Positions 36,205-38,837 of a stretch of 38,837 nt of DNA are shown here, piece by piece. Position numbers and translations under genes: made by a program. The stretch spans positions 1-38,837 of the forward strand of contig DASYXY010000051.1 in the NCBI GenBank assembly GCA_035934385.1, read 5' to 3'. Origin of the DNA: CF-118 sp035934385 (GTDB lineage Bacteria; Chloroflexota; Dormibacteria; Dormibacterales; Dormibacteraceae). Numbering within the stretch: the stretch's first letter is position 1; each line of letters starts with the position of its first letter. A model generated the notes under the pieces. That model worked only from the letters and a program-made list of their open reading frames with translations, had not been told where the DNA came from and searched no databases.

Positions 36205-38837
36205 GGAGCATCCAGCGAAGGAGGCAGGCTTGGGCGGGGGACCTGCCCGGCGAACGTGCCGCCTGCGGCATGGGCTTTGTGTCGACGCCCGAGCTGGGCC
36301 ACCGGGCCGTCGAGCTCGGAGCCCGTGCCCTTGCCCGCCTCGCGCACCGGGGCGGGCTCGACGCCGACGGGAAGAGCGGCGACGGCGCCGGGCTTTTGAT
36401 CCAGGTTCCGCAACGCTTGCTCGGTGGCGAGCTCGCGGTGGTGTGCGTGTTCGAATGGGACGAGCGAGCGCTCGAGCTGATCGCGCGAGCGATGGGCGAC
36501 GCGGGCATGCCGGTGCTCGAGTGGCGACCTGTGCCCGTCGATGCTTCGAGCCTCGGCGACCGCGCACGCGAAACGATGCCCGGCATCTGGCACGGGCTCA
36601 TCGCACGAAGCGATGCGGACGCGGATCGGTTGGAGTCGCGGCTGTACCTTGCGAGGCGCGCCGCGGAAAGAGAGATCGCCGCCGGCGACGTGCGCGCGTA
36701 CATCCCGTCCTGCTCGAGCAGGACCCTCGTCTACAAGGGACTCATGGCCGGCACGCGACTCGCCGACTTCTATCTCGACCTTCAAGATCCGGATTGCGAG
36801 AGCAGGCTCGCGGTGTTCCACCAGCGCTACTCGACCAACACCATGCCTGACTGGCGGCTCGCGCAGCCGTTCCGGCTGCTCGCGCATAACGGCGAGATCA
36901 ACACCGTCGGTGCCAACCGCGCGTGGATGCGCGCGCGAGAGGCCGAGCTCGAGCCCCAGCTGCGCGAGGCCATGTGGCCCGATGGCTCCGACTCTGCGTC
37001 GCTGGACAACGCGCTGGAGCTCCTCGTCAGGCGTGGCTGGGAGGTGTCCGAAGCGCTGATGAGCCTCGTGCCCGACGCCTGGGAAGGACGCGGCGACCTG
37101 GCGCCTGCCGTCCGCGACTTCTACCGCTACCAGTCGACGAAGTTCGAGCCTTGGGATGGACCGGCCGCACTCGCGTTCAGCGATGGAGTGGTCGTCGGCG
37201 CCGCGCTCGACCGTAATGGCCTGCGACCACTGCGCTGGGCGCGCACTCGACAGGGGCTGGTGGCGGCCGCGTCAGAAGCCGGTGTTGTGACCATGGAGCC
37301 GTCCGACGTTGTCGAGCGCGGCAGGCTCGGGCCAGGTCAGGTGCTGCTCGTCGATACTCGCGACAACTCGGTGCTCCGCGACGCCGAGGCGAAGGAGCGC
37401 GCGGCGTCGAGGCACGACTACGGCCTGCTCGCGGACCGAGTGCTCGTGCCGGTGCCCCGCCGTCACCTCGAGCTCGACCCGCTTTCGGACCTCGGGCGTC
37501 TGCAGCGCATCCACGGCTGGGGTTTCGAGGACGTGAAGATGGTCGTCGACGTGATGGCCGAGACCGGCGCGGAGCCGGTCTACTCGATGGGCGACGACAT
37601 TCCCATCGCGCCGCTGGGCCGCACCCCGCGCCGTCTCTACGGCTATCTGCGCCAGCGATTCGCGCAGGTCACCAATCCCGCGATCGATCCGCTGCGCGAG
37701 AAGGCGGTCATGTCCCTGCGCATGCTGCTGGGTGCGCGCTCGCGCACGCTCGAGCCTGAAGGCGGAGCGGAGTCCGAGCTTAGCCGCAGGCACCATCCCG
37801 CCGTGCCGGAACACTCCCGGCTGCTCGAGCTCGAGTCTCCGGTGCTGGGCGCCGGCGAGCTCGCCCGTGTCCTCGACGAGGCGACCGTGCTCGACGCGAC
37901 GTGCGCACCGGAACGATCTCTCCGCGCCGAGCTGGCGCGCCTACAGCTCGAGGCGGAGCAGGCTGGAGGCATAGTCGCCATCAGCGACCGGCGCGCGGAC
38001 CTCGACCCGACGCGAGTGCCGATTCCGATGGCTCTCGCCGTCGGCGCTGTGCACGAGCACCTGCTGAGCGCAGGAAAACGCATGGCGATCGACATCGTCG
38101 CCATCGCCGGCGACGTCGTGGACGTGCACGACGTGGCATGCCTGGTGACGATCGGCGCGAGCGCCGTGCATCCGTACCTGGCGCTGGCTACGGCCGCGCC
38201 GGAGCGCGAGGCCGCTTACAGGAAGGCGCTCGAGGCGGGACTGCTGAAGGTGATGGCCAAGATGGGCATTTCCTGCGCGGCGAGCTACCGCGGCGGGCTC
38301 GTGCTCGAGGCACTCGGCCTCGGCGCCGAGGTCATGCGTATGTGCTTCCCTTCGATGCCGTCGCGCATCGGCGGCGCCGACCTCGACGACCTGGACACGC
38401 TGGTGCGCCCGCGAATGACCGAAGGGACGGCGCTACCCGACCACGGACGCGTGAGATTCAGGAAAACCGGTGAGCATCACGCGTACAACCCTCTCGGCGT
38501 GCGCACCGCGCACAAAGCCGCCGCCGGTGCGGACCCCGCCCAGTTCCAGGAGTGGCTGGGCGCCTCACGCATGGACCGGCCCCAATCGCTGCGCGAGCTG
38601 CTCGTGCTCCAAGGGTCGGACACACCTGTGCCTTTGGACGAGGTCGAGCCCGCAACCGAGATCGTCAAGCGATTCGTGAGCACTGCGATGTCACTCGGCG
38701 CGCTGTCGCCGGAAGCCCACGAGGCGCTCGCGCTGGCCATGAACCAGATGGGCGCGAGGTCCAACTCTGGCGAAGGTGGAGAAGACCCCGCCACCTACGA
38801 CGATGCCGTCGTCAGGCGCGATAACCGCGTCAAGCAG
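36150..38837 (+). CDS. gltB: Glutamate synthase large subunit, 5' part (cut by window edge)
   Basis: The frame is open to the window end (896 codons). The catalytic N-terminal Cys lies in 'ERAACGMGFV' (TGC 36264-36266), followed by 'LAHRGGLDADGKSGDGAGLLIQVP' and 'HQRYSTNTMPDWRLAQPFRLLAHNGEIN', the class II glutamine amidotransferase. The central domain follows ('HHPAVPEHSRLLELESPVL', 'AVHEHLLSAGKRM'). The window stops in the FMN domain ('SLGALSPEAHEALALAMNQMG', 'SNSGEGGEDP'). It makes glutamate from glutamine and 2-oxoglutarate. The start is uncertain: TTG 36150 gives a 38-residue propeptide but lies in the repeat; CTG 36243 gives seven residues. No ATG or GTG precedes the Cys. Confidence 0.9.
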   Translation, partial: MTQASAPKAPGRLGREDTRSIQRRRQAWAGDLPGERAACGMGFVSTPELGHRAVELGARALARLAHRGGLDADGKSGDGAGLLIQVPQRLLGGELAVVCVFEWDERALELIARAMGDAGMPVLEWRPVPVDASSLGDRARETMPGIWHGLIARSDADADRLESRLYLARRAAEREIAAGDVRAYIPSCSSRTLVYKGLMAGTRLADFYLDLQDPDCESRLAVFHQRYSTNTMPDWRLAQPFRLLAHNGEINTVGANRAWMRAREAELEPQLREAMWPDGSDSASLDNALELLVRRGWEVSEALMSLVPDAWEGRGDLAPAVRDFYRYQSTKFEPWDGPAALAFSDGVVVGAALDRNGLRPLRWARTRQGLVAAASEAGVVTMEPSDVVERGRLGPGQVLLVDTRDNSVLRDAEAKERAASRHDYGLLADRVLVPVPRRHLELDPLSDLGRLQRIHGWGFEDVKMVVDVMAETGAEPVYSMGDDIPIAPLGRTPRRLYGYLRQRFAQVTNPAIDPLREKAVMSLRMLLGARSRTLEPEGGAESELSRRHHPAVPEHSRLLELESPVLGAGELARVLDEATVLDATCAPERSLRAELARLQLEAEQAGGIVAISDRRADLDPTRVPIPMALAVGAVHEHLLSAGKRMAIDIVAIAGDVVDVHDVACLVTIGASAVHPYLALATAAPEREAAYRKALEAGLLKVMAKMGISCAASYRGGLVLEALGLGAEVMRMCFPSMPSRIGGADLDDLDTLVRPRMTEGTALPDHGRVRFRKTGEHHAYNPLGVRTAHKAAAGADPAQFQEWLGASRMDRPQSLRELLVLQGSDTPVPLDEVEPATEIVKRFVSTAMSLGALSPEAHEALALAMNQMGARSNSGEGGEDPATYDDAVVRRDNRVKQ

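Overview
This window comes from a high-GC bacterial chromosome and reads as ordinary core and housekeeping sequence with small accessory operons. No transposase, integrase or CRISPR array was seen. The likely source is an uncultured, probably soil-type, terrestrial lineage (Dormibacterota, Chloroflexota or a deep Actinomycetota). This rests on a 32-residue bS22-like ribosomal protein (AURKAIP1/COX24 type), a deazaflavin (F420)-dependent nitroreductase-family protein, a form-II CO-dehydrogenase-like large subunit, many GTG/TTG starts, and several promoters whose -10 box lies 6-8 nt before the start codon (leaderless mRNAs). The phylum is an inference; no rRNA is present.

Layout. 1-4200: acyl-CoA dehydrogenase start (minus); bS22-like protein, LemA and a secreted Hcp-like protein (plus); PLD-family lipoprotein, SAM hydrolase and a YuiH-type molybdopterin oxidoreductase (minus). 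4270-5928: tRNA-Ala(CGC), a metallophosphoesterase and a propeller-like protein. 5921-7747: a minus-strand operon of a DUF6916-like protein, an MdpB-type tail-collar protein, a GNAT acetyltransferase with an apparent CTG start, and a YjbR protein. 7750-11524: DinB protein, threonine dehydratase (minus), and a large secreted alkaline-phosphatase-superfamily protein ending at a strong hairpin. 11571-16020: a minus-strand block of TetR, ABC ATPase, two-lobed ABC permease, second TetR and F420-type reductase, with two distinct palindromic operators. 16033-23865: two methyltransferases, cobalamin-dependent methionine synthase metH, a lipoprotein and an S53 protease with no visible propeptide. 23826-28461: a minus-strand unit of a TPR/class-III cyclase protein, an orphan CoxL-like molybdenum hydroxylase subunit and a small membrane protein. 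28469-38837: DUF1059 protein, an unknown protein, 4-alpha-glucanotransferase, aconitase, a small zinc-ribbon protein, a PucR-family regulator and the 5' part of glutamate synthase gltB.

Best candidates for something undescribed: the Sec-exported Hcp-like protein with no type VI machinery around it; the MdpB/DUF6916/GNAT/YjbR operon; the orphan CoxL coupled to a cyclase-TPR sensor; a hairpin-rich intergenic element found upstream of malQ and gltB; and a GTGCAC-palindrome repeat cluster after acnA.
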